NCBI GenBank assembly: GCA_014529385.2
Contig: CM043963.1
Coordinates: 70,882,412-70,946,411, forward strand
Source: Adiantum capillus-veneris
Lineage: Eukaryota > Streptophyta > Polypodiopsida > Polypodiales > Pteridaceae
Reading direction: 5' to 3'
Length of the DNA stretch: 64,000 nucleotides
The notes below the pieces were generated by a model, which did not search any database, had not been told where the DNA came from, and was given only the letters and a program-made list of their open reading frames with translations. Position numbers and translations under genes: made by a program. Of the stretch, positions 39,500 to 50,486 are shown piece after piece; within the stretch, counting starts at the first letter, position 1; each line of letters begins with the position of its first letter.

Positions 39500-40701
39500 C
39501 ACACAATCAAAACCCATTGAAGAATTACGGTGATAAAAAAGGATGATTTCTTCAAAATTTCATTATCAAGATTATGAACAAAGAAAACGTTCTCTTTAAT
39601 ATGGGCCTTACATATACCTTTGACATACGTAGCCAATTGCTTCATCAATCAAAAAGATTGAACAGAAAATATAAAGAGATTTTTATTCTACCTTTAAGTA
39701 CTATGCCAAGAACTTGCTAAGATCAACTTTGATGTCATAACGGAGCAAGGAGCAAAGCAGGGCTTGGACAAAATAATATTGGTTCTCGCAAACACAAAAA
39801 AGCACACATTGAAACTTACTTATTTGTAGTTTACAATTGAAGAATTTGCCACTATTACACTATAACTAGTAAAACTCTATTGATTTTCTTTGAGCCAAGC
39901 TAAAAATTCTAGCCAAGATTTTTCAACCTTAGCCGGTTAAAAATACACTAAAATTCAATTTTTGCAAAAACTAAGCAAGAGAATGATAGCTTTGTGGCTT
40001 ATCATGTTTGAGCAAAATACTGAAAAGTAGTCATAATCTTGAACAATAGAGATGAAATATAGTGGTACTGAGGCTAAGTTTAGATGAATGGATCAGGTTC
40101 ATAAAGGATGGATGCAAGTGCATAGAAAGCTCTCATTCAAAATTTTTTATCACTTGTTTTGTCTACCACATTTTTGCTTTCTACTTGCTTGAATCTCTGT
40201 GTTCGCAGTTCCCGCTCACATACATCTTGAGGAAAGACCATGGTTTCTAAGGAAACACAACCTAGTAGGCTTGACAACCCATACAAACTTGCTTTGCCAA
40301 TCAAAGCAAGTGACATAGAGGAAATACCCCTAAAAGTAGCCTTAGGATGTGCCCCTAGGATAGCAAAGAAATAATTATTCTCTCTCATTGGCTATAGTTA
40401 TCCTATGAGTACCCGATGGACACATAGACTGTTTGTGAGGCCCATTCCATCCAAGAGCATCACACCTAGGCCCACCATTTCCTTGTCCTTCCATGTTTTC
40501 GATGGCACCACCATGAAGGGTTGTAACGGAATGGAACAATTTGTGTACAAGAAGAGAAAAGGAAGGATTGACAGAGCGTTACCCTATGAGAGCTCTGAGC
40601 ATTGGATCTCCCAGATCCCCTACCTTCAAGAGGACGGATCATCCAAAGGACATCCTTTCAAGCTTTGCATGAACAGCCATCACACCAGCATCTAAAATTC
40701 G

Positions 40702-41267
40702 TGTTGAAATGGTAGCATGCGCTAGCTTAGATATATATATTAGGGTGCTTATATATAGGCAACCCAACCATTTTCTACATACTACTAAGCATAGAAGAAC
40801 ATCACACTATTGTTAGTGCACACACATACCACTGCATTACAGAGAGTGCGCCGCCCTTGTTTCATGCACTAGGAATGACTCTTACAAAGAATACGGTTGG
40901 AGTGGCATGGAGAGGGACTACACAGAATAGCCATGCCTTTATGGCTTGTTTTCTTGAGTTCTTATGTCATCCCAAGGGATTGTGTCACTTAATATACGTT
41001 AGTTTGTGTGCAAGAATCTTTTGGTTTGTATTTGTGGTTTGCAATGTCTATTGTGTTAGATTTAATGATACATCTTTACATTGGTGTGAGCCACTAACAC
41101 TAAGTATAGTGTGTATTGTGCCTTAGTGCATAACATAGAGAAGAAAGAAAGGGGTCACACAGTACGTGTCAACTTTCCCCCTTCAACCCATGTGTGTGTG
41201 GCTATGGTGGTGTGTGTGTGAATGTGTGCATGCGTCTTCCGCTTTCTTTGTGCTCCAAGCCATATCA
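40702..41267 (+). repeat. 5' LTR of C
   Basis: TGTTGAAATGG start and CCATATCA end, 566 bp, immediately before the primer site. TATA-like ATATATATATTAGG and TTATATATAGG lie near 40726-40760. Confidence 0.75.
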
Positions 41268-41269
41268 TC

Positions 41270-41282
41270 TGGTATCAGAGCC
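41270..41282 (+). other. tRNA-Met primer binding site of C
   Basis: TGGTATCAGAGCC, the standard initiator-tRNA primer site of plant copia elements, two bases after the LTR end. Confidence 0.9.
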
Positions 41283-42390
41283 ATATCATTCCCTAAATTG
41301 TTTCCATGCGTGCGTGCACTTCCAACAGTGCAAACAGGATTCCAATTTTGCATCGGCAAATTCAGATTTGTGAGAGAGTTTCTAGTAGGTGTCCTGGGAT
41401 TTTACCCCCATTTCAAAGCCATTTGAGCCATCAAAAACCTCATTCGAGCTACGGTTCAACAGCTGAATTTTTCAGTCCTCTTTTGGTAGTTTTTGCTACA
41501 GAGCTCTCATTGCTGTAGTCTCTTTCATCTACAAGAGCCCACAACTCATTTGGGAGTGTGTAGCCTCTTTTGGAGTGGCCTCATACACACACATAGAGTG
41601 GGAGTTTGATGACATTTTCTTCTTCGACTATAGATACATGTATATGTACATAGAGCAACTTGATTAGCTTTCTCTGTGCTTCTTGGCCTCGATTGGCTTC
41701 GGCTACGGCATTGGCATCAACTCATAGGCTACAAGTTTTAGTGCTTGTGATACTTTGGTTCCAGTGGGAGCAGTTGTTTATGCGTACATGCATATGTTGA
41801 CACTTTTGACAGTGTTCAAGCTCTTTTGAGAGCCTGCGGTTTGACTCCCCACAGGGATGTTTATTTGCATGCACATGCATGTTTGAGGGTCATGATAGCC
41901 TTGTACGTCTTTGTTGATACTGCCACTGTACGCTATTGTGGAACCATCTTTTGACTAGTACGGTAGTCCCGACCATTTTTGAGACTTGGTCCAAAAGATA
42001 GCCATTTTTGAGACTTGTCTATACGTTTTGCTGCATAACCTACGTTGTTGAGGGTTGATATCGTGAGGTTTTCATTGAGCTGGGGTATTGTCAAATGTGG
42101 AGATACCTTCGGTGATACAAGTAGCTAGAGCATCCCTTACGAGACCTCGCCATAGGACATGTATGAAATGATATAGGTGCTTTTGACGCCAAGTTGGTGG
42201 TCTATGCTCAGTTGGACAATTTAAGGACCTCAGTTGGTCTTTATATAGTGTGCTTTTGAGAGGCATTGACCTTCTTTATGCTTTGTGAGTGACATACTTG
42301 GTCATTTTGTCTCGTATTTTGGTTGACGTAGTCCCAAATACAAAGGAGACTCTGCTGAAATTTTCTCAAAATCTTTGGTAGTTTTTTCAC
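41283..42390 (+). other. Leader of C
   Basis: About 1.1 kb between primer site and gag, with no convincing coding frame. Copia leaders of this length are not unusual. Confidence 0.5.
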
Positions 42391-43245
42391 CATGTCTATA
42401 GCAAAGATCGTGACATTTATGACATAAATAAGTTTGATGGCACTAATTTTCAGCTTTGGAAGAACCAAATGCATGATGTGCTTGTCCAAAAGAAGCAAAA
42501 GTTGCCTATTGCCTATGCGTCTAGAGCTGAAGATATGCACATGACTCAGTTTCAGTGGGAGGAGCTTGATGAGCTATGTAGGTCTACGACTAGATTGCAC
42601 CTTGGTGAGTTGGTGTACTTTTCAGTGTTAGAATGCGAGACTACTCATGCTTTATGGCATAAATTATGCGACACTTACGAAAGGGATACGGCTAGTAATA
42701 AGGTTTTCCTGATGCAAAAACTTTTCAAAGTTCATATGAAGGAGTCAGCTAGTGTTGCCAGCCATATTAATGATTTTGGTTCTCTGTTTGCCCAGATTCC
42801 TGCACAACGCATGACCATTGATGATGAGATGAAAGCAATATTTTGTATCTGTTTGTTGCCACCCTCTTGGGATATCTTTATCACAGCTATTAGTAACTTT
42901 TCTCCCAATGGTACGCTAAAGTATGATGATGTTACTAGTGCCGTTTTGTGAAAGGAGATGCGTTGAAAGACCATGACTAGCTCGCATTATGGTGAATCTC
43001 ATTATGTGCAAAGGAATGATAATCAACATAAGGGCCGTTCTTTGCAACATGAGTCCAAGAAAGAGGGCAATAAAGATGCATCAAAGGATAGATCAAAGTC
43101 TTGTGGTCGCCGCAATGTTCAATGCCATTATTGTGATAATTTTGGTCACATAAAGAAGGATTGTTATGCTTGGAAGCATGACAAAGATAAGGGAAAAGGT
43201 AAAAGAAAAGATCGTGATGATAAAGAAGAGAAGAACGGAACATAG
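42391..43245 (+). pseudogene. Gag of C
   Basis: The capsid part (42469-42951) has QLWKNQMHDVLVQKK, the UBN2-type HALWHKLCDTYERDTASNK, LFKVHMKES and LLPPSWDIFITAISN. The nucleocapsid (42973-43245) is basic with the CCHC knuckle CHYCDNFGHIKKDC and a Lys-rich tail. This is the copia gag arrangement. Confidence 0.85.
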
Positions 43246-43369
43246 TTCAGGATGACAATGATGCGCAAGAGATTAATAGGTTGACTGAAAGTAATGATGT
43301 CTTTTATGATGCACAAGAAACTCTATCTTTGTAGAGTTCTATGCCAGTTGAACTCGATGAAGTATCCCA

Positions 43370-43660
43370 TACATAGATTCTTGATTCAGATGCTTTGTTG
43401 CATGTCACACCTAATAGGCATTGGTTTATTACATACGAGGAAACCATTGTCTCTGTTACACTTGGTGACAGTTACTCTTGTGACATTGTTGGCGTAGGTG
43501 ATATTGACATGGTTATGGTGAATGGGGTAAAGTTTATCATCCATAATGTGCGTCATGTTCCAGCCTTGACACGCAGATTTCGGTTGGATGTCTTGATGAC
43601 TTGGTTTACAAAGTCACTTTTCATCAGTAGTCTTGGCGTGTTGTGAAGGGTCATCTTATT
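43370..43660 (+). pseudogene. Protease region of C
   Basis: A plus-strand frame with HVTPNRHWFITYEE, VTLGDSYSCDIVGVGDI and VRHVPAL. These are the copia protease sequences surrounding the active site and the flap. Assigned from order and motifs; degenerate. Confidence 0.65.
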
Positions 43661-43751
43661 ATAGCCCATGGTTCTAAATCTGGTTCACTTTATCCTCTTT
43701 ATGCATATGATAAAATAGTGTTCTTTCTATAACCAAGCACCAAGCATTTCT

Positions 43752-44690
43752 TTGTGGCATAGCCGATTAGGACATATGTCAAAGAAAGGAATGGAGACAC
43801 TCTCTTGTTTGGGCTACTTACCGTCTTTGTTGTTTTTTTATTTTTCCTTTTGTGAGCACTATCAATATGGAAAGCAAACATGGACACATCGTACACATTC
43901 TTTTGACAAAGAAAGAAAACCCTTAGAGCTTGTGCACAGTGATTTATGTGGGACTATGCCTCCTAAATCCCATGGTGGTGCGTCCTATGATATTACATTC
44001 AATGACGCTACAACATGGCATGTTTGGGTCTACGCCATGAAGTATAAAGATGAGGCCTTTTCTTGCTTCAAGAAGTTCTTATCTAGTGTTGAAACTCAAT
44101 CTGAACATAAGTTGAAAGCTTTGCACTCAGACAATGGTGGAGAATATGTCTCCAAAGAGTTTACAGACTTCTATTCAGGTAGGGAAATTAAGTGTGAGTT
44201 TACATTCCTTATACCCATGCACAAAATGGTGTTTTAGAATGAATGAATAGGATCATCCAAGAGCGAATTATGTCTATGCTATCACATGCTAATTTACTGC
44301 AAGCATTTTGGGCTGAAGCATTATACACAGCCGTGTACTTGATCAATAGATCACCACATGCTTCATTGCAGTTTCGTGTACCTTTGGAGCTATGGTCAGA
44401 ACATAAATTGTCTTATGAAAAACTTCTCACATTTTCTTGTGAAGCTTATGCACATGTACCCAAGGAGTTGCATGCGAAGCTAGATCCTAAGTCCAGGAAA
44501 TGCATCGTCATTGGCTATGGTGTAGATGGTCAATTTGGCTATCATTTATGGGATCCAAAAAGTCGATCAGTGATCCGTAGCAGTGATGTTGTCTTTAATG
44601 AGACTAAGATGCATAGACAGCCAGTGAAAGAGGTTGAATTCTGGAAAGTGACCTTTTCCAATGTATCACCTCCTATCCAGACAACTCTTA
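43752..44690 (+). pseudogene. Integrase of C
   Basis: The pre-integrase motif WHSRLGHMSKKGMETL is followed by the core LELVHSDLCGTM (first Asp) and LHSDNGGEYVSKEF (second Asp). The post-core block is AEALYTAVYLINRSPHASLQ, with the C-terminal CIVIGYGVDGQFGYHLWDPK typical of copia integrases. Confidence 0.85.
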
Positions 44691-44893
44691 AGCCAATCAC
44701 TACACAGGCTAGTACAAGTCCTGATCAGCTACGGAGATCTCAAAGAGTCTCACATCCAAGCCAATCACTACACAGGCTAGTACAAGTCTTGATCAGCTAC
44801 AGAGATCTCAAAGAGTCTCACATCCAAGCCAATCACTACACAGGCTATTACAAGTCCTGATTAGCTGCGGAGATCTCACAAAGTCTCACATCC
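44690..44893 (+). repeat. Three tandem 68-bp repeats in the integrase-RT linker of C
   Basis: Units at 44690-44757, 44758-44825 and 44826-44893 each begin AAGCCAATCACTACACAGGC and end CACATCC. They differ by a handful of substitutions. Confidence 0.9.
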
Positions 44894-44979
44894 GCCAGAA
44901 CATGTTGTTCAAGGTGTGGATTTTGTTTTGCTGACAGATAGTGGTGAGTCTTTTTGTTACAAAGAGGCTATGCTAGCCA

Positions 44980-46162
44980 ATGATAAGGTTCACGGAACAT
45001 GCTATGAAGAGGGAGATGTCCAGTATTGCAAAGAACAAAACATGGGAACTTGTTCCATTGCCAAAAGGTAGGAAAGCATTGCCTTGTAAATGGGTTTACA
45101 AGAAAAAGATTGACAATTACAAAGCTCGTTTAGTGGCCAAACGTTTCAAGCAAGAATATGGTGTCGACTTCCAGGAAATCTTTTCTCCACTGGTCAAGAT
45201 GACCACACGGAGAATGTTGCTTGCTTTGGCTGCCACTGAAGATATGGAGATTGATCAAATGGATGTCATTACAGCTTTCTTACAGGGTGATCTCAAGGAA
45301 GAGGTTTATATGTAGCAACCTGAAGGGTTTGTGTTAAAGGGCAAGGAACATTTGGTCTGCACGCTTCTGAAAAGTCTCTATGGCTTGAAGAATCATCCAA
45401 ACAATGGTATCAAAAGTTTGATGCATTTACGCGTTCCCTAGGCTATAAGCACATTAATGAGGATCCATGTCTTTACGTGAAAAGACAACCCAATGGATTG
45501 CTTATTATTCTTATCCTTTATGTAGATGACATGATTATTGCTAGTCATTCCAAGAAGGACATTGCTGACTTGAAAACCAAGCTGAAAAGTCAATTTGACA
45601 TGAAAGATTTGGGTGAACCCAATCACATTTTGGGTATGCACACTACTCATGATCGTAAGAAGAGGTTGTTGTACCTTTCTCAAACAGAGTATGTGCACAA
45701 GGTTCTTGATTGTTTCAACATGCAGAAGGGAAGGTTTTTGAGTACTCCATTGCCTGCATATTTGAAACTTAGCAAGAAAGATTGTCCCAAATCTATTGAG
45801 GAAAAGCTGCAATAGCTAATGTTCCTTTTGCTTCAGCTTGTGGTAGTCTCATGTATGCCATGGTGGCTACAAGACATGACATTGCACATGCAGTGGGAGT
45901 TGTCAGCAGATTATGTCTAACCCTGGTAAAAAGCATTGGGATGTTTTCAAGTCAATTCTCAAATACTTGAGTGGCAATGCACATAGATAGTTATTCTATG
46001 GTCGTGGAGAGTCATCCATTCAGGGATTTGTAGATAGTGATTATGTAGGTTGTATTGACAATTGTAAATCAACAATAGGTTCGATTTACACATTTGCTGG
46101 TTCTGCTATTTCTTGGAGATCCATTCTTCAAGACTGTACATCCATTTCTACCACAAAGGCAG
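44980..46162 (+). pseudogene. RT and RNase H start of C
   Basis: RT motifs: KTWELVPLPKGRKALPCKWV, YKARLVAKRFKQEYGVDF, MDVITAFLQGDLKEEVYM, then the catalytic box LYVDDMIIASH and LGEPNHILGMH. RNase H from about 45830: SLMYAMVATRHDIAHAVG, and FVDSDYVGCIDN with the first catalytic Asp. The element is cut by A2 after STTKA. Confidence 0.85.
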
Positions 46163-46594
46163 TGTGGGACGCATGTCTAACCTCACCATCCTATCTTATT
46201 GCAGTATTAGTGAGAACCACGATTAATTTGTCAAACCATCGGACGAAGCTGACTCGACTAGTGCATAGAGGCTACAAGAGGTTGTCAATCTCTCAGAAAA
46301 AAACTAGCAACTCACATCTAACTCAGGCTACACTCAAATGACTGAAATCACCAAAAGCCAATTGCTCATCGGCAAGCAAATCACATTCGTTACACCATCA
46401 AATGACATGCAAACATAACGAAACTTCTAGGACAAGTTTATAAGACCTAATCACACATGCCTATGGCCTAAAACCCCACTTTAGGTCAAGTTCCAACATC
46501 GCGATTATTAACAGCACTGGATTTTTGACCTAGTTGTTTTCGACCCAGAATGCATCTAAATGCTTAGCAATGATGCCCCAATACCCCGCCTATG
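46163..46594 (-). repeat. 3' LTR (partial) of A2
   Basis: Starts TGTGGGACGCATG, exactly as at 63413, and matches that LTR at roughly nine in ten positions for about 430 bp. It abuts B2 at a shared ATG (46592-46594). It begins inside the RNase H of copia C. Confidence 0.8.
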
Positions 46595-47508
46595 AACACC
46601 CTAATTGACTTTCCAAAGAATGCTTGAAACACCATGTTCATGAAACGTTGGAATGTTGCAGGAGCATTTGTCAGACCAAATGGCATGACTCTAAAAGCAT
46701 AACAACCCCAAGGAGTGATAAAGGTTGTTTTCAATTGATCTTCCAATGCGATACCTATTTGAAAGTAGCCTGAGTAGCCATCACACACAGTGTACTTCTC
46801 ATGACCAGCTACCTCATTTAGTATCTCATCCTGAAATGGGAGGGGAAAGTGATCTCTTTTTGTTGCCTCATTGAGTGGAAGATAATCCACACACACCCTC
46901 CACTTTCCATTTTTCTTAGGAGTGACAACAACAGGAGAGACCCACTCTGAATTCTCCCCTGGATAAATGAAACCTGCTGCTAAAAGCTTCCTTACCTCCT
47001 TGAGTAGAGCCTGTTCCTTTATAACTCCTAGCCTTCGTAGCTTCTGAGCTTTAGGTGTGGCCTCAGGCTTTAACTCAATCTTGTGTTGAACAACATCTAC
47101 CCCACGCACGTCGGTGTAGTCTTTAGCAAAAAGCCTAGGAAACTTCCTTAGCACACATTTGAACTCCTCTCTTTCATCCTTTGTAAGTGTTGTTGATAGC
47201 ATACCTTCCAGCATCCCTTCATCTTGAACACCTTCGTTCTCTTGAGGACCTACCTCCTCCAAGCCTTGACAAGAGGTCTCTTGGTTGCTTGGCTTAAACC
47301 TTACCCCCATGACTTCGATGGAAGACTCCTCTTCAGTAATGCTGCCGCTACTTTCTTCTTCTGAAGTGCTATCGGTCCAACCTTCTTCCGTCTCACTTTG
47401 AGATGATTCTTCATGGAGCTCCTCTTGGCGTTGCTCCTTCATGTCAAAGACAACCTTCTTATGATTGTCATTCCTGCAAATTAATTTCCCACTCTCCCAA
47501 TCCTGCAA
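46592..47508 (-). CDS. Protease-RT linker and RT start of B2
   Basis: A frame of about 310 residues with the Ser/Glu linker (SQSETEEGWTDSTSEEESS), the RT N-terminus LRKFPRLFAKDYTDVRG, fingers WVSPVVVTPKKNGKWRVCVD, and palm VCDGYSGYFQIG and VMPFGLTNAPATFQRF. It ends at the element's edge before the catalytic Asp box. Very similar to B1. Confidence 0.85.
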
Positions 47509-47511
47509 AGC

Positions 47512-47856
47512 TCACATTTTCATTATCCATGGTCTTCCTAGGATAAATGGATAACCACGTCCCTTGGTCGACATAACATAAAAATCCACCGCTTTCTTAA
47601 TGCGAAATGCCTCTACAAAGACATTTTTACAAATGCCTACACACCTAGCCTTGCTATTGTTTGCCATCTTGACTTTGATTTCAGGTGTCTCATGGATGTG
47701 CATGCCTAGTCTTTGCATGAGTCCCTTTGTCATGATGCAAATTTGTGCACCCCCATCCACTAGACCTTTCCTAACCAATCTTCCTTTGATGTAACAGTCT
47801 AGCACTGGTGTAATGTCCTCATTCATTTCAGCTTGTGCAATTTTTACAACAGGCAC
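47512..47856 (-). CDS. Aspartic protease of B2
   Basis: A 114-residue frame with GLVDGGAQICIM and FILGRPWIMKM, as in B1 (33993-34457). The N-terminal ITPVLDCYIKGRLVRKGLVD strand is shared. Confidence 0.75.
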   Translation of the reverse strand: MPVVKIAQAEMNEDITPVLDCYIKGRLVRKGLVDGGAQICIMTKGLMQRLGMHIHETPEIKVKMANNSKARCVGICKNVFVEAFRIKKAVDFYVMSTKGRGYPFILGRPWIMKM

Positions 47857-47961
47857 ACTCTCTTTTACCTTTCTCCTAGTGCTAACTGCCTTTGTTAAAT
47901 CCCTCCTAACTTGTGGGCATAATGCAAGAAACTGAGGCCATGAGATATCAGGACCCTTACC

Positions 47962-49131
47962 TCACATGTCTTCCAACAGGTTGTATGGAGCCATACCATG
48001 TCCAAGAGGGAAGTCTTGGAGATTGATACGACGTCGAGTCCTCTTAGCTTCCTTGGTCTCCTTTGCCTTCTTGCCTTGTCCATGGTCACTCTGTGATGTG
48101 ACTCCTTCTTTCTCTTTACCTTTTCCTCGGCCACGCTTAATGCCATTGGCTTCCATGTCAACCTCATTTGAATTTGTCACCTCTACCACATGCACATTTG
48201 GATCTGGCAAAGGTGGAACTCCTTCTACCCCTTGTGGAGGTGGTCTTGGTCCATTTGGCCTTTGTAGAAGCCTTGGTTGTTGACCAGCTCCTTCTCCTGC
48301 ATTCATCACTGGGTAATTCAAGTTAGGTCTCCCTGGCTCTCCACGGGGCCAAGGACAATTATACATCCCATGTCCAGACTCTCCGCAATTCCAACATTGC
48401 AAGACTCTCCTAGTTCGTGGCTCTCTCTCTTCTGACTTCTTTGCTTGTCCCTTTGGACCTACAGCTTGTGTAAGGTGAATTGACAGGCTGCTTAAAGATT
48501 CATTTAACTTCTCAATCACTTCAGCCGTTACCTTATGAAGCTCCCTAGATGTTGATGCTTGTGACTTACCTTTGGGTCTAAGACCTTCTATTGGAACCTC
48601 TCCCCTTAAGCACTTGAGTTTCCTATACTTCTCAGCAGCCCTAGTTTCAGCTGCATCAAAAGTAGTAGGTGCACCCGCCTCAACTTTTACCTTAAGGTTA
48701 GGAAAGAGTCCGGCTATGAACCTCTCCTTCTTTAAAAATTCTGCACCATCACCAGGGTTAGCAACATTTCGTATCCATAGAGCCCAAAGACGTAGAAACT
48801 CTTGCTTGTACAAGTAGTAGTCATCTAAGTCTTTTTGCTTATGAGAAACAATGTCTTGCCATAGTTTTTGAGTGTTTTGGGGATCAAAGAAGTATCTCTT
48901 AAAACGATTCAAAACTTCTGTGTAATTCCCCTTAACGTCCTCAGGCAAAGAGTCAAACCAAGTACTAGCATCTTTCCTAAGGACCACCTCAAACATTTCT
49001 ACATGTTCTTGATCGGTTACTATCCTCTTGATACGGCAAGACATCTTGAAATTTGCTAAAAATAATTCTGCATCCTCTCCAGGCTCTCCAAAGAAAAGAG
49101 GATATCCAGACATTTGGCGTTGGCTCTCCAT
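47962..49131 (-). CDS. Gag of B2
   Basis: A 389-residue open frame starting MESQRQMSGYPLFFGEPGED. Capsid core at about residues 10-165 (DASTWFDSLPEDVKGNY, FKRYFFDPQNTQKLWQDIV, KQEFLRLWALWIRNVAN). Linker with a Ser-rich helix. CCHC knuckle CWNCGESGHGMYNCPW at about 245-260. A basic RRINLQDFPLGHGMAPYNL tail. It is the most complete gag in the window. The start is supported by the match to B1 and the A of ATG falling directly after the capsid leader. Confidence 0.9.
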   Translation of the reverse strand: MESQRQMSGYPLFFGEPGEDAELFLANFKMSCRIKRIVTDQEHVEMFEVVLRKDASTWFDSLPEDVKGNYTEVLNRFKRYFFDPQNTQKLWQDIVSHKQKDLDDYYLYKQEFLRLWALWIRNVANPGDGAEFLKKERFIAGLFPNLKVKVEAGAPTTFDAAETRAAEKYRKLKCLRGEVPIEGLRPKGKSQASTSRELHKVTAEVIEKLNESLSSLSIHLTQAVGPKGQAKKSEEREPRTRRVLQCWNCGESGHGMYNCPWPRGEPGRPNLNYPVMNAGEGAGQQPRLLQRPNGPRPPPQGVEGVPPLPDPNVHVVEVTNSNEVDMEANGIKRGRGKGKEKEGVTSQSDHGQGKKAKETKEAKRTRRRINLQDFPLGHGMAPYNLLEDM

Positions 49132-49180
49132 TATTATGAAAGATTACAACACGAGTTACAATAAGGGATACAATAGAGAT

Positions 49181-49639
49181 TTAGAACCACTCGCCTGCAA
49201 ATGAAGAAGTAAGAAAATACCACTCTAGGTTTTCTTCTTCAGCTATCCAAGCTTCAATGAAGTCTCGATTTGTTTGATCAAAACAAAAAGGTAGACTATT
49301 GATGAGCTCTAAGAAGGGTTGAAATTCTTCAAAGCTAAGGCGATAAACAAAAATCTCTAGAACTTCATTTTCTTGATCCAAAAGAGCAACCACGTCCCAA
49401 GTGATAAATTGCACTTGTTCTACAATTCCCAACGCACAAGCGGTTTGTATAAAAACTAGATCTTCATGCTCGTCGAAGGCCGTGAGAAAGTAGCAATTGA
49501 CTAGGAGCTCCTTTCCTTCGAGTTCCACACAGTCGGAGTGAGGCAACCTTCTCACAATTTCATAAAGAACATCCTCATCAAGTCCAATCAAGTTTGCAAG
49601 ATTTAAAGACTCCACTTGTGCTACAAAATTCCTGGACAA
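49181..49639 (-). CDS. Leader frame with F-box-like start, B2 (152 residues)
   Basis: An open ATG-to-stop frame 50 bp upstream of gag on the element's sense strand. Residues about 18-40 read LIGLDEDVLYEIVRRLPHSD, resembling the first half of a plant F-box. The following block (DLVFIQTACALGIVEQVQF, VYRLSFEEFQPFLELINSLP, DFIEAWIAEE) is shared with the upstream frame 49686-50258. No known family is recognised over the whole length. Ogre/Tat elements are known to carry an extra ORF before gag, but I cannot equate this one with it. Not seen in B1. Confidence 0.55.
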   Translation of the reverse strand: MSRNFVAQVESLNLANLIGLDEDVLYEIVRRLPHSDCVELEGKELLVNCYFLTAFDEHEDLVFIQTACALGIVEQVQFITWDVVALLDQENEVLEIFVYRLSFEEFQPFLELINSLPFCFDQTNRDFIEAWIAEEENLEWYFLTSSFAGEWF

Positions 49640-49685
49640 AAACTCCTTAGGATTATGGTTAAATCATTCAAAAGCATAAAGAGAT

Positions 49686-50258
49686 TTACAATGTCTCTAT
49701 GAACAAAGTGTCATAGAAAGTAGAGAAGGATGAGAATTTATACAAATTTGCAATCTTCTCTATGCTCTCTTTATTAAGACAAGCTCTGAATAGCTCCCTA
49801 TCTCCTTTGTTGAAAGCGAAATGAAGACTATTAATAAGACGCAAATGAGGGAAAAATTCACCAAATGTGAGTCTATGAAGCATGAACTCTGGCCGCAAGT
49901 TTCCTGAAGAGTCTTCCTCAATGGTGAAATGCACTCGCCAAACGCCAAATTTCACTCTATTTACCAATCTTAGGGCACACACTAGTTGGATGAATGCGCG
50001 GTCTTCCTTAGTGCCCAACAACAAGAGGAAAATGGAATCCACGTGTAGGACCTTCCGTCTTAACTTCACCACCCTCTTGTTATGAGGGAGACGCCTTACT
50101 ACTTGCTCCTGCAACTCAATTGGTAATAGAGCTAGATCTCTAAGGATTGAACTTTCACTGCACACACATTCCCAGTTAGAACAAATAATCGTTTTTGTTT
50201 TTTGTAACAACTTGGACAAAGAAAAAACAAACGTACACACTATTTTGCCAGGCTGCAC
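49686..50258 (-). CDS. Leader frame paralogous to 49181-49639, B2 (190 residues)
   Basis: An open ATG-to-stop frame just upstream of the previous one. The N-terminal ~40 residues are specific to it. Then ALLPIELQEQVVRRLPHNKR (F-box-like) and the shared blocks DRAFIQLVCALRLVNRVKF, HRLTFGEFFPHLRLINSL and RELFRACLNKE. Similarity to the neighbour extends over about 120 residues, so the pair arose by duplication. The predicted fold is helical. Function unknown. Confidence 0.55.
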   Translation of the reverse strand: MQPGKIVCTFVFSLSKLLQKTKTIICSNWECVCSESSILRDLALLPIELQEQVVRRLPHNKRVVKLRRKVLHVDSIFLLLLGTKEDRAFIQLVCALRLVNRVKFGVWRVHFTIEEDSSGNLRPEFMLHRLTFGEFFPHLRLINSLHFAFNKGDRELFRACLNKESIEKIANLYKFSSFSTFYDTLFIETL

Positions 50259-50264
50259 TTCATT

Positions 50265-50483
50265 TTAAAATAAAATGAACACATGTATAGCAAAAGAAGT
50301 GTGGTAGTTGATGAGAGGTAGAATGACAGGGTTTGGTGATGCAAGAATTTCTCCTACTCTTTGGGCACCAAACATGAACACCATACGTTGTTCAAAATGG
50401 ATTTTCCTACTAATTGCAATGTTTATTCTAATGTGTGGAGTGAAATGGAAGGGGAAAACCTCTATTCCTGGGCCATTATCCAT
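50265..50483 (-). CDS. Leader small frame 2 of B2 (72 residues)
   Basis: Counterpart of 36152-36361 in B1. It starts MDNGPGIEVFPFHFTPHIR and includes GAQRVGEILASP. The match extends from start to near the stop. Confidence 0.5.
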   Translation of the reverse strand: MDNGPGIEVFPFHFTPHIRINIAISRKIHFEQRMVFMFGAQRVGEILASPNPVILPLINYHTSFAIHVFILF

Positions 50484-50486
50484 GGT

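Larger units (their letters stand above)
38430..40701. other. Unassigned stretch with two (CT)n tracts
   Basis: (CT)n at 38547-38611 and 39452-39494. A near-perfect 13-bp-arm inverted repeat lies at 39202-39229. The plus-strand frame 40405-40695 (96 residues) has no recognised family. No retroelement coding domain is seen. Confidence 0.5.
40702..46162 (+). mobile_element. Ty1/copia element C (fossil, 5' part)
   Basis: A plus-strand element with 5' LTR, tRNA-Met primer site, leader, gag, CCHC, protease, integrase, RT and RNase H in the copia order (integrase before RT). It stops inside the RNase H region, where the A2 LTR begins at 46163, so its remainder probably lies right of the window. 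Broken, with roughly eight breaks. Lineage is not resolved; the YVDDMIIA box and the HSDLCG integrase motif fit the Tork/TAR side of copia. Confidence 0.85.

Noticed and set aside
40405-40695. A 96-residue plus-strand frame before the copia LTR as a host gene
   Set aside because: No recognisable domain, no supporting exon structure and no conservation evidence; kept only as part of an unassigned stretch.
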